Of a DNA stretch of 34,787 nt, positions 8,446 through 16,173 are shown piece by piece. This DNA comes from Comamonas sp. lk (lineage in GTDB: Bacteria > Bacteroidota > Bacteroidia > Chitinophagales > Chitinophagaceae): contig CALPWK020000006.1 of the NCBI GenBank assembly GCA_943327245.2, forward strand, positions 1 through 34,787, in the 5' to 3' direction. Below the pieces are notes generated by a model. It searched no databases, was not told where the DNA came from, and saw only the letters and a program-made list of their open reading frames with translations. A program made the translations under genes and the position numbers. Numbering within the stretch: position 1 is the first letter of the stretch; each line of letters starts with the position of its first letter.

Positions 8446-9453
8446 TTAAAATTTATATACAGCTGCGATGATGAAATTACCAGCACCTGCTGTTAATTCA
8501 CTTGATTTATTAATAAAAACTTTATCCTTAGCATTGTCAAATCTCAATTCTGGAATGATTGTGAATTTTGAGAAGTGAATATTTGCAGATAATGTATTTT
8601 GAAATATAGAAGTCCCAACTGCTACTGCACTTTTTGAATCATTAAAATATTCTGATCTTAAAGTAAATCCAACTTTAGCACTTGGGTCATAATTGAAGTA
8701 AAAAGCATTACTAGTCCAATTAGTACCTGCAATATTTGCAATTGTTCCATCATAATTAATCGCAAATTTACTATTAACTACACCATTCAATACAAGATCA
8801 AATTGTGATTTATCTTTACCACCTTGGTAGTTTAAAAATGCTTTTAATTTATCATCTTTTGTGCCCGTGCTAAATTGAGCAATTAACATTTTAACTTCCG
8901 CCTTTGCATTTGTAATATCTGTAGGTTCTGCGACACCAATCATAAAGGCAGACTTACCACCTAAAGAAATATCTGCTCTAACTCCGGTATGAAAGAAAGG
9001 ACCATAAGAAAATCCATAACTCATACTATAGTTTCTATTAGCATAAGCATCTAGTAATTCATATCCAATATGTGTAGCCCACTTACCAACTGTAAATTTA
9101 ACAATTGAATTGGGAGCAAAACTGATAAATGCTTGTTTAACATTTTGTGCTAACCCCTTATCGTTGTAGGAAAACTCTTCCACTCTTTTCCCATAACCTA
9201 AGTCAATAGTACCAGTAAATTTTCCAATTACTTGATCTACTTTTAAGGAAGCCATTCCTAATTTTAAAGCATTGTTTGAGTTAGTAAAACTTGTTTTATT
9301 GTTTTCAGGTTTACTAGCAAAATCACTTTTATAATAACCATCAACATAAAATGTATACGTAGTACTAGATTTAGATGGTTTAGTAGCGTTGGATTGAGCA
9401 TTTGATACAATAGATGCAAAAAGAATCCCTAATAAAATGATAGATTTTTTCAT
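8446..9453 (-). CDS. Outer-membrane beta-barrel porin, BBP2 (OmpL-like) type
   Basis: The track starts 24 bp further upstream; the ATG at 9453 gives a clean signal peptide (MKKSIILLGILFASIVSNAQ) and a 335-residue precursor. The mature part is rich in alternating hydrophobic/polar strands and aromatic residues and ends in AAVYKF, a typical outer-membrane C-terminal Phe. Segments such as FYVDGYYKSDF, KWATHIGYELLDAYANRNYSMSY and GPFFHTGVRADI match the pattern I know for the BBP2 putative porin family. It should form a diffusion pore of unknown selectivity. It converges on the GH97 gene across a shared terminator and has a long, gene-free upstream region. Confidence 0.83.
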   Translation of the reverse strand: MKKSIILLGILFASIVSNAQSNATKPSKSSTTYTFYVDGYYKSDFASKPENNKTSFTNSNNALKLGMASLKVDQVIGKFTGTIDLGYGKRVEEFSYNDKGLAQNVKQAFISFAPNSIVKFTVGKWATHIGYELLDAYANRNYSMSYGFSYGPFFHTGVRADISLGGKSAFMIGVAEPTDITNAKAEVKMLIAQFSTGTKDDKLKAFLNYQGGKDKSQFDLVLNGVVNSKFAINYDGTIANIAGTNWTSNAFYFNYDPSAKVGFTLRSEYFNDSKSAVAVGTSIFQNTLSANIHFSKFTIIPELRFDNAKDKVFINKSSELTAGAGNFIIAAVYKF

Positions 9454-9768
9454 TGAGTAAATTTTAAGTGTATTCATATTAGTAAAATTTATATGTTACA
9501 TATTTTTCTTTCAGATAGCTAATAAAAAAGAAAACTAAAATATAAAATGAGATTCAAAAATAAACAACTAAAATGTTATATTGATTATCAACACTTTAGG
9601 AATATTTAGAATGTTTATTTCATATTATGTTTATTTCTATTTGTTATTTATATTGCTAAATTATAAAATTATCACAATTTATGGCACATTTTATTCATAT
9701 TTATTTTTTCTTAATATTTATTATGAGCTTTATGTAACTGAAACACTATACTTCTTGAACTGAATGAT

Positions 9769-9813
9769 AGAGAAAGTGAAAAAAGAGACAGAGAAAGTGA
9801 AAGAGAAAGAGAA
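9769..9813 (+). repeat. Purine-rich tract with in-frame 21-bp direct repeat
   Basis: Forty-five bases with only three pyrimidines on the plus strand. The 13-mer AGAGAAAGTGAAA occurs at 9769-9781 and 9790-9802, exactly 21 bp apart, followed by a further GA-rich run. Confidence 0.8.
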
Positions 9814-9939
9814 TATGCAGGAAGTAGAAATGGAATAGGTCTTGATATAATTAGAAAAATGAATGAAATAGTACCTATGCCGATTAAAAAAAATTCAATT
9901 AACAATAAAAGTCAATTTGAAAGTATAAGTCATTATGTT

Positions 9940-9954
9940 TCAACTTATAGTTGA
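9940..9954. promoter_or_regulatory. Dyad upstream of the sensor kinase gene
   Basis: TCAACT-TAT-AGTTGA is a perfect 6-bp inverted repeat ending 33 bp before the kinase ATG. It is nested with two other arms (TATAAGT 9924-9930 / ACTTATA 9943-9949, and TTGAAA 9917-9922 / TTTCAA 9938-9943). A weak -7-like element, TAACTTTA, follows at about 9964. It could be an operator, but AT-rich DNA yields such arms by chance. Confidence 0.3.
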
Positions 9955-9987
9955 TATTTTTCGTAACTTTAAACAAACCAGAAATTA

Positions 9988-11103
9988 ATGTCAACCCAAA
10001 TAAATAAAGACCTCCGGTTTGACGCTTTCTTTAATTCGGCATCCATTGGAATTATTGTTGTTAATAGCAGTGGCAATATCATTATGGCCAATAAATTTGC
10101 TCATAACCTATTTGCATTCGAGGAAAATAAAATGATTGGAAATGTATTAGAAAAATTAATACCCCAACGTTATCATCATAAACATGAAGGCCATAGAGAT
10201 AAATATAATGAGAACCCACAATCTCGTTCCATGGGTGCAAATATGATTTTATCCGCACTAAGACAAGATGGTACAGAATTTCCTGTCGAAATAAGCCTAG
10301 GTCATTTTTCTACAGACGATGAAAAGTTTACTATCGCATTCATTATTGATATTACAATAAGAAAAGCAAATGAAGAACTAACTAAGTCCTTGGAAAAAGA
10401 AAAAGAGTTAAATGACCTTAAGTCAAGGTTCGTATCCATGGCTTCGCATGAATTTAGAACACCATTAAGTACTATCCTATCTTCTATTTCGCTCTTATCC
10501 AAATATACTAAAACAGAAGACCAACCTAAAAGAGACAAACACGTTGACCGTATAAAATATTCAGTCAAATCACTTACAGATATTTTAAATGAATTTTTAT
10601 CCCTTGGGAAAATTGAAGCTGGTAAAATTGAAGTGAGAAATGAGGAGTTTGACCTAAAAGCATTTATTGATGGAGTTGTGTATGAAATGAATATCCTATT
10701 AAGACCAGGTCAACAATTCAACTACACCCATACTGGTGATAAAAATTTATATAGCGATAGTAATCTTTTAAAGCATGTACTAGTAAATCTTATCTCAAAT
10801 GCCATTAAATTTTCTCCAGAAAATACAGTTATTAAAGTAGATACTGAAATAAATGAAGGTATAACCACCATACAAATTACAGATCAAGGCATGGGAATTC
10901 CTATTAGCGATCAAGTTCACCTATTTGAAAGATTTTTCAGAGCAACAAATGTTACTAATATACAAGGCACTGGACTTGGACTTCATATTGTAGGCAGATA
11001 CGTTGAATTATTAGATGGAATTATAAAATACAGTAGTGAACTCGAAAAAGGCAGCAGCTTTACTATAAAACTGCCTAGTATTGACGATTTACTATCAAAC
11101 TAA
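9988..11103 (+). CDS. PAS-domain sensor histidine kinase with FixL-like sensor segment
   Basis: A 371-residue kinase with no membrane segment, so the sensor is cytoplasmic. The PAS domain spans about residues 8-126, then a short coiled linker, the dimerisation/phosphoacceptor helix with His154 in MASHEFRTPLS, and an ATP-binding domain with N box (NLISNAIKFSP, from 267), G1 (DQGMGIP, from 299), an F box (RFFRA) and G2 (GTGLGL, from 327). The PAS stretch RYHHKHEGHRDKY to DGTEFPVEISLG lines up without gaps with the FixL heme-PAS segment as I remember it, placing His66 at the heme-ligating His; other PAS domains also carry a His there. The response regulator follows 11 bp downstream, so the two form one operon. 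A role in oxygen or redox sensing for the neighbouring cbb3 operon is inferred from this context. Confidence 0.92.
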   Translation: MSTQINKDLRFDAFFNSASIGIIVVNSSGNIIMANKFAHNLFAFEENKMIGNVLEKLIPQRYHHKHEGHRDKYNENPQSRSMGANMILSALRQDGTEFPVEISLGHFSTDDEKFTIAFIIDITIRKANEELTKSLEKEKELNDLKSRFVSMASHEFRTPLSTILSSISLLSKYTKTEDQPKRDKHVDRIKYSVKSLTDILNEFLSLGKIEAGKIEVRNEEFDLKAFIDGVVYEMNILLRPGQQFNYTHTGDKNLYSDSNLLKHVLVNLISNAIKFSPENTVIKVDTEINEGITTIQITDQGMGIPISDQVHLFERFFRATNVTNIQGTGLGLHIVGRYVELLDGIIKYSSELEKGSSFTIKLPSIDDLLSN

Positions 11104-11114
11104 ACGGAAAGAAT

Positions 11115-12173
11115 ATGGAAAGGATTTTACTGATTGAAGACAATGATGCGTTAAGAGAAAATACAGCTGAAATTTTAACATTAGCAAGTTACGAAGTTAT
11201 TACAGCCGAAAACGGCAAAATAGGAGTAGAAAAAGCAATAGCGAACCCTCCCGATCTAATTGTTTGTGATATTATGATGCCTGTATTAGATGGTTATGGC
11301 GTATTCCAAATAATAAGTAAAAATGAAGACCTTCAACATATTCCTTTTATATTTCTTAGTGCTAAAAGTGAAAGAACCGATTTAAGAAAAGGTATGGAAA
11401 TGGGCGCAGACGATTATATCACAAAACCATTTTCAGATTCAGAATTGATCAATGCCATTAGAGCAAGATTTGAAAAAATAAGAATCCAACAAAACAGATT
11501 AGGCAAAGGAATAGAAACCTGGTATCAAATTATAGCTGACTTAGGCGAAAAAGATGAAATGTTTAAAGCATTAGAAAATCACGACGTAGTAGATTATAAA
11601 AAGAAACAAGTTATTTATTCAGAAGGACAGCACCCAAACAAACTATATTATATAGAATCGGGCAAGATTAAAATATATAAAACAAGTGAAGGTGGAAAAG
11701 AGTTAATCACTAGCTTGTTGTCAGCAGGAGACTTTTTCGGTCATATCCCTTTAATAGAAAATAATGTTTACGAGGAATTTGCAGAAACATTAGAGGAGTC
11801 CGCTATAAGAGTTATTCCAAGAAAAGAATTTGAACACTTAGTTACACACAATCAAGAAATTGCTATAAAAGTAATAAAATTATTAGCTAATAATATTGCA
11901 GAGAAGGAACAGCAGCTAGTAGCACTAGCCTATCATAGTCTAAGAAAGAGAGTTGCAGACGCATTACTTACTCTAAAAAAGAAATATGACACTGAGTCTG
12001 CTGCTAATTTTTCAATGGCAATATCAAGAGAAGATTTAGCTAATATAGCAGGTACTGCTACAGAAAGTTTAATTAGAACCTTAAGCGACTTTAAGAACGA
12101 AAAATTGATTGAAATAAAAGAAGGTAAAATAACCATACTAGAAGAAAAAAAATTAGCTAACCTGTTTAATTAA
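11115..12173 (+). CDS. Response regulator: receiver domain fused to CRP/FNR-type DNA-binding protein
   Basis: A 352-residue fusion. Residues 1-120 are a receiver domain with acidic pocket Glu8/Asp9, phosphoacceptor Asp52 (LIVCDIMMP), Ser82 and Lys104 (YITKPF). Residues about 150-255 are a cyclic-nucleotide-binding-like beta-roll (VIYSEGQHPNKLYYIESGKIKIY; GDFFGHIPL), followed by the dimer helix and a CRP-type winged helix (ISREDLANIAGTATESLIRTL, about 303-323). The recognition helix keeps the Glu and Arg of the ExxxR pattern that FNR and CRP use to read a TGA half-site core. There are no N-terminal cysteine ligands for an iron-sulfur cluster, so sensing probably comes through phosphorylation. 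A GGAAAG sequence sits just before the ATG. Its 3' end overlaps the last gene of the cbb3 operon by 8 bp. Confidence 0.93.
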   Translation: MERILLIEDNDALRENTAEILTLASYEVITAENGKIGVEKAIANPPDLIVCDIMMPVLDGYGVFQIISKNEDLQHIPFIFLSAKSERTDLRKGMEMGADDYITKPFSDSELINAIRARFEKIRIQQNRLGKGIETWYQIIADLGEKDEMFKALENHDVVDYKKKQVIYSEGQHPNKLYYIESGKIKIYKTSEGGKELITSLLSAGDFFGHIPLIENNVYEEFAETLEESAIRVIPRKEFEHLVTHNQEIAIKVIKLLANNIAEKEQQLVALAYHSLRKRVADALLTLKKKYDTESAANFSMAISREDLANIAGTATESLIRTLSDFKNEKLIEIKEGKITILEEKKLANLFN

Positions 12174-12540
12174 GGCTTGGAAATTCAATTTTTTGATTAA
12201 CATCATGTTTCCATGACATGAACTCATTTTCTAAATACACAATTTGCTGTTTATACTTTTTTATAGTTAAAACTATTTTCTTATCAATTTCGGAGGAATT
12301 AGACACTTTTATTTTCAACAGTCTATTCAAAGACAAAATATCACTTTTAAGTAATTGAATCGCTGATTCTCTATTGGAGATATGTTGATCTAGTTCTTCT
12401 ACCCATAAAACTGTAGCTTCCAAAACAGTATCAGTAAGTAATCCAGCTATTTTGTTCTTTATAAATGCCTGCTCCTCTTGGATAAATTCAAGGGTTCTTA
12501 TTAATGATTCTAACTCTTTTAAACTTTCTTCTTTGATCAT
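12166..12540 (-). CDS. Uncharacterised coiled-coil protein at the end of the cbb3 operon
   Basis: A 124-residue soluble protein that I do not recognise. It is almost wholly helical by composition, with heptad-like runs of Leu/Ile (ESLKELESLIRTLEFIQEEQ near the start and KKYKQQIVYLENEFMSWKHD near the end), no cysteines, no signal peptide and no membrane segment. It starts 6 bp after the TauE/SafE-like gene stops, so it is translated from the same transcript and is the last gene of the oxidase operon. The stop lies inside the 3' end of the opposing response-regulator gene. A structural or assembly role with the oxidase or its regulator is possible but unsupported beyond position. Confidence 0.75.
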   Translation of the reverse strand: MIKEESLKELESLIRTLEFIQEEQAFIKNKIAGLLTDTVLEATVLWVEELDQHISNRESAIQLLKSDILSLNRLLKIKVSNSSEIDKKIVLTIKKYKQQIVYLENEFMSWKHDVNQKIEFPSLN

Positions 12541-12546
12541 AAAAAA

Positions 12547-13257
12547 TTAATTATGACAAGAGACTACTGCAGTTTCAAGTTCAATATGCGGACTAACAAA
12601 AGGAATACCTAAATTCATTCCTCTCAAAATTAATAATACCCCCATGGTGAAAATGAAAAAAGGCAATAAGCTCTGTAGCTTTTTTCTAAATATATGCCCC
12701 ATATACTGTCCCCCTAACGCCACCATCAATAACGCTGGCAAAGTGCCTAACCCAAAAAATAACATAAACAGACCAGCATTTAAAGCCGACCCTGTTGCCA
12801 TTGAAGAAGTTAGTGCCAAATACACCATGCCACATGGCAATAAGCCATTCAAGAATCCGATTAAAAAGAAAGAACCAATGTGCTCACTTCTAAATAATCT
12901 TCTAAGTCCATCTAAAACTGGCTTTTGTATAAAACGTAAAGGTGCAAATGATTTTTTTGATTTTATTACAAAAACCCAAGCAACATATGTCAGCATGATA
13001 ATCCCAATAATAATAGAAATATGCTGTTGTGCATTGTATATAAAAAATTGCTTCCCAAACAAACCCATAATAACGCCTAGTGTTCCATAGCTTACTAATT
13101 TACCAATATGATACAAACTAGTGGAAAAGATCTTCTCTATAGTATTCTTTTTTGAAATAGGAAGTGACATTACCAAAGGACCACACATGCCAATGCAATG
13201 AGCACTTCCTAATAGACCCATCAAAAACCCGATTCCTATAAGATTATCAAAAGACAT
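12547..13257 (-). CDS. TauE/SafE-type (DsbD_2-like) membrane transporter of the cco operon
   Basis: A 236-residue polytopic protein with about six hydrophobic segments, in two similar halves. The first half contains GSAHCIGMCGPLVMSLP (from about residue 17) and the second NGLLPCGMVYLAL (about 134-146), the paired Cys motifs seen in the cytochrome-c-biogenesis/sulfite-exporter superfamily that accompanies ccoGH in Bacteroidota. The Cys-rich motif HCIGMC would suit metal (copper) or thiol handling for oxidase maturation, but transport of copper is an inference. It begins 2 bp after ccoH ends, indicating translational coupling, and is followed after 6 bp by the coiled-coil gene. The C-terminus (AVVSCHN) carries another Cys-His. 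Confidence 0.83.
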   Translation of the reverse strand: MSFDNLIGIGFLMGLLGSAHCIGMCGPLVMSLPISKKNTIEKIFSTSLYHIGKLVSYGTLGVIMGLFGKQFFIYNAQQHISIIIGIIMLTYVAWVFVIKSKKSFAPLRFIQKPVLDGLRRLFRSEHIGSFFLIGFLNGLLPCGMVYLALTSSMATGSALNAGLFMLFFGLGTLPALLMVALGGQYMGHIFRKKLQSLLPFFIFTMGVLLILRGMNLGIPFVSPHIELETAVVSCHN

Positions 13258-13259
13258 TG

Positions 13260-13697
13260 TTACAGCATTATTTTTTCCTCGTAATAAAAATTCACACCTT
13301 CCTTCTCCACTTCAAGTTTCAAGGTATACTTCCCTTTCATTTTTGTCAACAATTCCATGTCAATGCGAGCATTAGAAACAGTAAATTTTTTACTTAAATC
13401 CTTAGTCTCGTCTGCTGCATAATATAAGTGTGCAGTTCCTTTCGCTACTGCACTGTTAAATGAAATAGGTAATTGTATTATTAAATGCCCATTTACAACA
13501 GTTGTACTTAAGTCCCCACCCGCTAATTTAGCATGCTCTTTTGCATCTATCACATTTTGATATTTTAACTCGTCCGCATAATAATCCTGTTGAACTAAAT
13601 CAAATTTTTGTGTAGAAGCTTTAATAGCTAAAAAAACAATACCCGCAACGAAAGCCAAGTAAACAAATAAAATTTTATATCCCCAATTGAATTTCAT
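13260..13697 (-). CDS. ccoH: Cytochrome cbb3 oxidase assembly protein CcoH (FixH family)
   Basis: A 145-residue protein with one N-terminal membrane helix (YKILFVYLAFVAGIVFLAI, about 7-25) and a periplasmic beta domain. The sequence after the helix, KFDLVQQDYYADELKYQNVIDAK, matches the FixH/CcoH signature of a short Tyr-rich segment following the anchor. CcoH is needed for stable cbb3 assembly and can associate with the finished oxidase. The gene lies 10 bp downstream of ccoG and 2 bp upstream of the TauE/SafE-like gene, the usual Bacteroidota order. Confidence 0.92.
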   Translation of the reverse strand: MKFNWGYKILFVYLAFVAGIVFLAIKASTQKFDLVQQDYYADELKYQNVIDAKEHAKLAGGDLSTTVVNGHLIIQLPISFNSAVAKGTAHLYYAADETKDLSKKFTVSNARIDMELLTKMKGKYTLKLEVEKEGVNFYYEEKIML

Positions 13698-13707
13698 AAA
13701 TAAATTT

Positions 13708-15126
13708 TTAAATTGCTGGACCTAAGAATGTAACAGTTAAAGTTTCAATTCGTTTCCCGTCTTCATATAAACCTATCTTAATCTTTGTTTTTCTAGCATG
13801 TATCTGAGCTGGCTTCAAAATAATAAAGAAGCTAGTTTGGAAATAAGATTCCTTAGGTACGTCAATGGGATTTATCAACTTTATTTCGCCTTCTATATTT
13901 TCTAGTTTCAAGTCAATATGAATAATTTTTCTTGTCTTATTCGCCAACTTTACATTATATAAATTACTTAGCTTATGATCCTCTAATTTTTGATACATCT
14001 GTCCAGGTGTTCTTAAAATCCTGGCAGTTACGTCATCCCTAGTTATTAAAAGTATAGCTAAAAATGACAATAAAGAAAGCAAAACAATAGTGTACAATCT
14101 TAATCTCCAAGTATAAGACGTCTTCTCTTTTTTTGCCAAATTATTCTCAGAAGCATATCTTATTAAGCCTTGAGGCTTCCCAATATGGTCCATTATCTCA
14201 TTACAGGCATCAATGCAAGCAGTACAGTTAACACATTCCAATTGAGTACCATTACGAATATCAATGCCTGTTGGGCAAACTCTTACGCAAGCATGGCAAT
14301 TTACACAGTCGCCTACCCCGGCATCTGCTGCTTTACCTCTTGGCTCTCCTCTTATATAATCATATGCAACCAAAATTGAATTCTTGTCTAGCATAACCCC
14401 TTGTAACCTTCCATAAGGGCATACTATTAAACAAGCCTGTTCTCTAAACCAGATATATACAAAAAAGAACACACAAGTAAAAATAACCAACGCACTAAAA
14501 GTGCCAAAATGTAAGAAAATTCCTTCTTTCACTAATACTTCTAACTCATCCATTCCTATAGTATATGCAAGGAAAAAATTAGCAATTATAAAGGATACTA
14601 TAAAAAATACTACAACTTTGGATCCTCTTTTCAATAGTTTCTCACTATTCCATGGCATCTCATTTAACTTTCTTCTCTTATTAGCATCCCCTTCAATCCA
14701 GTATTCAATTTTTCTGAATACCATTTCCATGAATATAGTTTGAGGACATGCCCAGCCACAAAACAGCCTGCCAAACGCTACTGTAAATAATATTACAAAT
14801 ACCAAAAACGTTAATAACCCAATTGCAAAAATAAAAGAATCCTGAGGCCAGAAGATTACTCCGAAAAATATAAACTTCCTTTCTAGTATATTGAATAAAA
14901 AAAATGGCTCCCCGTCTACTTTAATAAATGGTAATGAAAAAAATAGAACCAAATAAAAATAACTAAAGTAAGACCTTAAATTATATAGCTTCCCCTTTGG
15001 CTTTTGAGGGTTAATATAATTTCTATTACCCTCTTTGCTAATAGTAGACACAGCATCTCTAAAGGATTGATCTAATAAATCCTTTTTAAAATTTGCAATT
15101 GTCTCTGAGTCGTTATTAGTTTCCAT
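13708..15126 (-). CDS. ccoG: Cytochrome c oxidase accessory protein CcoG (RdxA/FixG)
   Basis: A 472-residue membrane iron-sulfur protein. It has an N-terminal soluble part, membrane helices at about 54-70, 97-118, 170-190, 208-226 and 340-362, the motif FCGWACPQT at 122-130, CLIVCPYGR at 232-240, and a bacterial ferredoxin region at 274-308 (CVNCHACVRVCP then CVNCTACIDAC) able to hold two 4Fe-4S clusters. The C-terminal 100 residues form an immunoglobulin-like domain. CcoG is known as a cupric reductase that supplies Cu(I) for building the CuB site of cbb3 oxidase. It starts 1 bp after the ccoP stop, so it is tightly coupled to the structural genes. Confidence 0.95.
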   Translation of the reverse strand: METNNDSETIANFKKDLLDQSFRDAVSTISKEGNRNYINPQKPKGKLYNLRSYFSYFYLVLFFSLPFIKVDGEPFFLFNILERKFIFFGVIFWPQDSFIFAIGLLTFLVFVILFTVAFGRLFCGWACPQTIFMEMVFRKIEYWIEGDANKRRKLNEMPWNSEKLLKRGSKVVVFFIVSFIIANFFLAYTIGMDELEVLVKEGIFLHFGTFSALVIFTCVFFFVYIWFREQACLIVCPYGRLQGVMLDKNSILVAYDYIRGEPRGKAADAGVGDCVNCHACVRVCPTGIDIRNGTQLECVNCTACIDACNEIMDHIGKPQGLIRYASENNLAKKEKTSYTWRLRLYTIVLLSLLSFLAILLITRDDVTARILRTPGQMYQKLEDHKLSNLYNVKLANKTRKIIHIDLKLENIEGEIKLINPIDVPKESYFQTSFFIILKPAQIHARKTKIKIGLYEDGKRIETLTVTFLGPAI

Positions 15127-15127
15127 A

Positions 15128-16150
15128 TTAATTGGTAGCTACACTGTCTTGAAATAAATCACCTTGTGGTGCTTTAGCATTAGGAGGATTCGTTCCTTTT
15201 AATGACTTTACATAACTCGCAAGCTGTTGTAACTGAACTGGCGAGTAGGTAGTTTGCCATGACTGCATCCCTTTGTCAGGATACCCATATTTAAGGGTTT
15301 TAAATACATCATTTATGGTACCTCCATGTATCCAATAATCGTCTGTTAAATTAGGTCCAACACTACCCTCCCCATTTGACAAATGACAAGCAACACATGT
15401 TTTTGCAAAAAGTAATTTACCTGTTGCAATTCCAGCACCATCGGTCATTGTTACAGACTTCTCATCCACATTTTCTTTTGCAGAAGCTAAATAAGCATCT
15501 GTTTGTATTTTAGCTTCTACCATTTCTGTACTATATTCCTCCGTTGGATTTTGCCCTGTATGCCAAACTTCAAATTTTAATAAATAAAATACAGCAACTA
15601 AAATAGTAATATAAAACCCATATTTCCACCATGGTGGTAATGCATTGTCAAGTTCTTTAATCCCGTCATAATCATGGTCTAATAATATGTCCGCCTCTTG
15701 CTCAATAGGTGCCGCCTTAGTGAAGAATTTTTTATCTAATGTGTCCCATGTTTTTATGATCCATGACTTTGACATCTTCTTGTCTATTACTTGCACTGGA
15801 TTTAATACATTCCATAAGTTCCTAATAAAAATTACAAGCAAAAGCACTATTAATAATTCTAATGCGATTACAGAGCTTAAAGTCCAAAAGGTTGTGCCGG
15901 AAAGTCCTCCATAAAAAGTGGGCACTTTAGCTGCCGTAGAATCTGAAATTGCAGCATCCGTTTGAGCCATTGCTTGATTGGCAAACATGGTTCCAAAAGC
16001 GACTACTATAATCATCATCACTTTTTTATTGGTTTTTGAAAACTCAACCACCTTCTTAGCTATCATAGCTAGCACCGATGATAAAGACCAAATGACTATG
16101 ACTAAAACCAAAGCCACCATAATCATTAATATTTCTAAATAGTTTGACAT
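15128..16150 (-). CDS. ccoP: cbb3 oxidase subunit CcoP, single-heme form
   Basis: A 340-residue subunit with membrane helices at about 5-30, 45-62, 90-112 and 178-193. The second has a signal-like ending (FANQAMAQ), and the FixP N-terminal signature DHDYDGIKELDNALPPWW lies at 158-175. A single cytochrome c domain follows, with CVACH at 252-256 and Met295 in PDKGMQSW as the likely sixth ligand. Canonical proteobacterial CcoP carries two c hemes and is built differently at the N-terminus; here only one CxxCH exists and the N-terminal half is extended by extra membrane helices. It passes electrons from soluble or quinol-linked carriers to CcoO. It follows ccoQ by 23 bp in the operon. Confidence 0.93.
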   Translation of the reverse strand: MSNYLEILMIMVALVLVIVIWSLSSVLAMIAKKVVEFSKTNKKVMMIIVVAFGTMFANQAMAQTDAAISDSTAAKVPTFYGGLSGTTFWTLSSVIALELLIVLLLVIFIRNLWNVLNPVQVIDKKMSKSWIIKTWDTLDKKFFTKAAPIEQEADILLDHDYDGIKELDNALPPWWKYGFYITILVAVFYLLKFEVWHTGQNPTEEYSTEMVEAKIQTDAYLASAKENVDEKSVTMTDGAGIATGKLLFAKTCVACHLSNGEGSVGPNLTDDYWIHGGTINDVFKTLKYGYPDKGMQSWQTTYSPVQLQQLASYVKSLKGTNPPNAKAPQGDLFQDSVATN

Positions 16151-16173
16151 ACTCTCTGTTTTAAGATTTTATA

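Larger units (their letters stand above)
9742..9954 (+). pseudogene. Start-less open frame with RE/SE repeats, possible gene remnant
   Basis: Between in-frame stops the plus strand reads LLELNDRESEKRDRESERER and continues EYAGSRNGIGLDIIRKMNEIVPMPIKKN before stopping at 9952-9954. There is no ATG, GTG or TTG ahead of the repeat. The 21-bp repeat unit (AGAGAAAGTGAAA at 9769 and 9790) keeps the reading frame, and the part after it is not low-complexity, which is why it may be the 3' remnant of a lost gene. I do not recognise the family. Chance cannot be excluded. Confidence 0.25.
9454..9987. other. 534-bp gene-free, low-complexity region
   Basis: Very AT-rich DNA between the diverging porin and histidine kinase genes. 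The two track ORFs here (9581-9763 plus and 9711-9905 minus) look like composition artefacts: one is a run of Phe/Tyr/Leu/Ile and the other reads a purine-rich tract backwards as SLSLSLSL. Real content appears to be a purine-rich tract with a 21-bp repeat (9769-9813), a start-less open frame around it, and nested dyads just before the kinase gene. No RNA gene was recognised. Confidence 0.6.

Noticed and set aside
9581-9763. Track ORF of 60 aa rich in Phe/Tyr/Leu/Ile
   Set aside because: Composition is what AT-rich non-coding DNA gives; there is no ribosome site, no amphipathic or signal-like pattern and no partner gene.
9711-9905. Track ORF with SLSLSLSLSLFSLSLSF repeat
   Set aside because: It is the complement of the purine-rich tract; the repeat comes from GA repeats and not from a protein family.
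12644-13090. Track ORF of 148 aa on the plus strand
   Set aside because: It is antisense to the TauE/SafE-like gene, with Lys/Pro/Asn-rich composition typical of a shadow frame.
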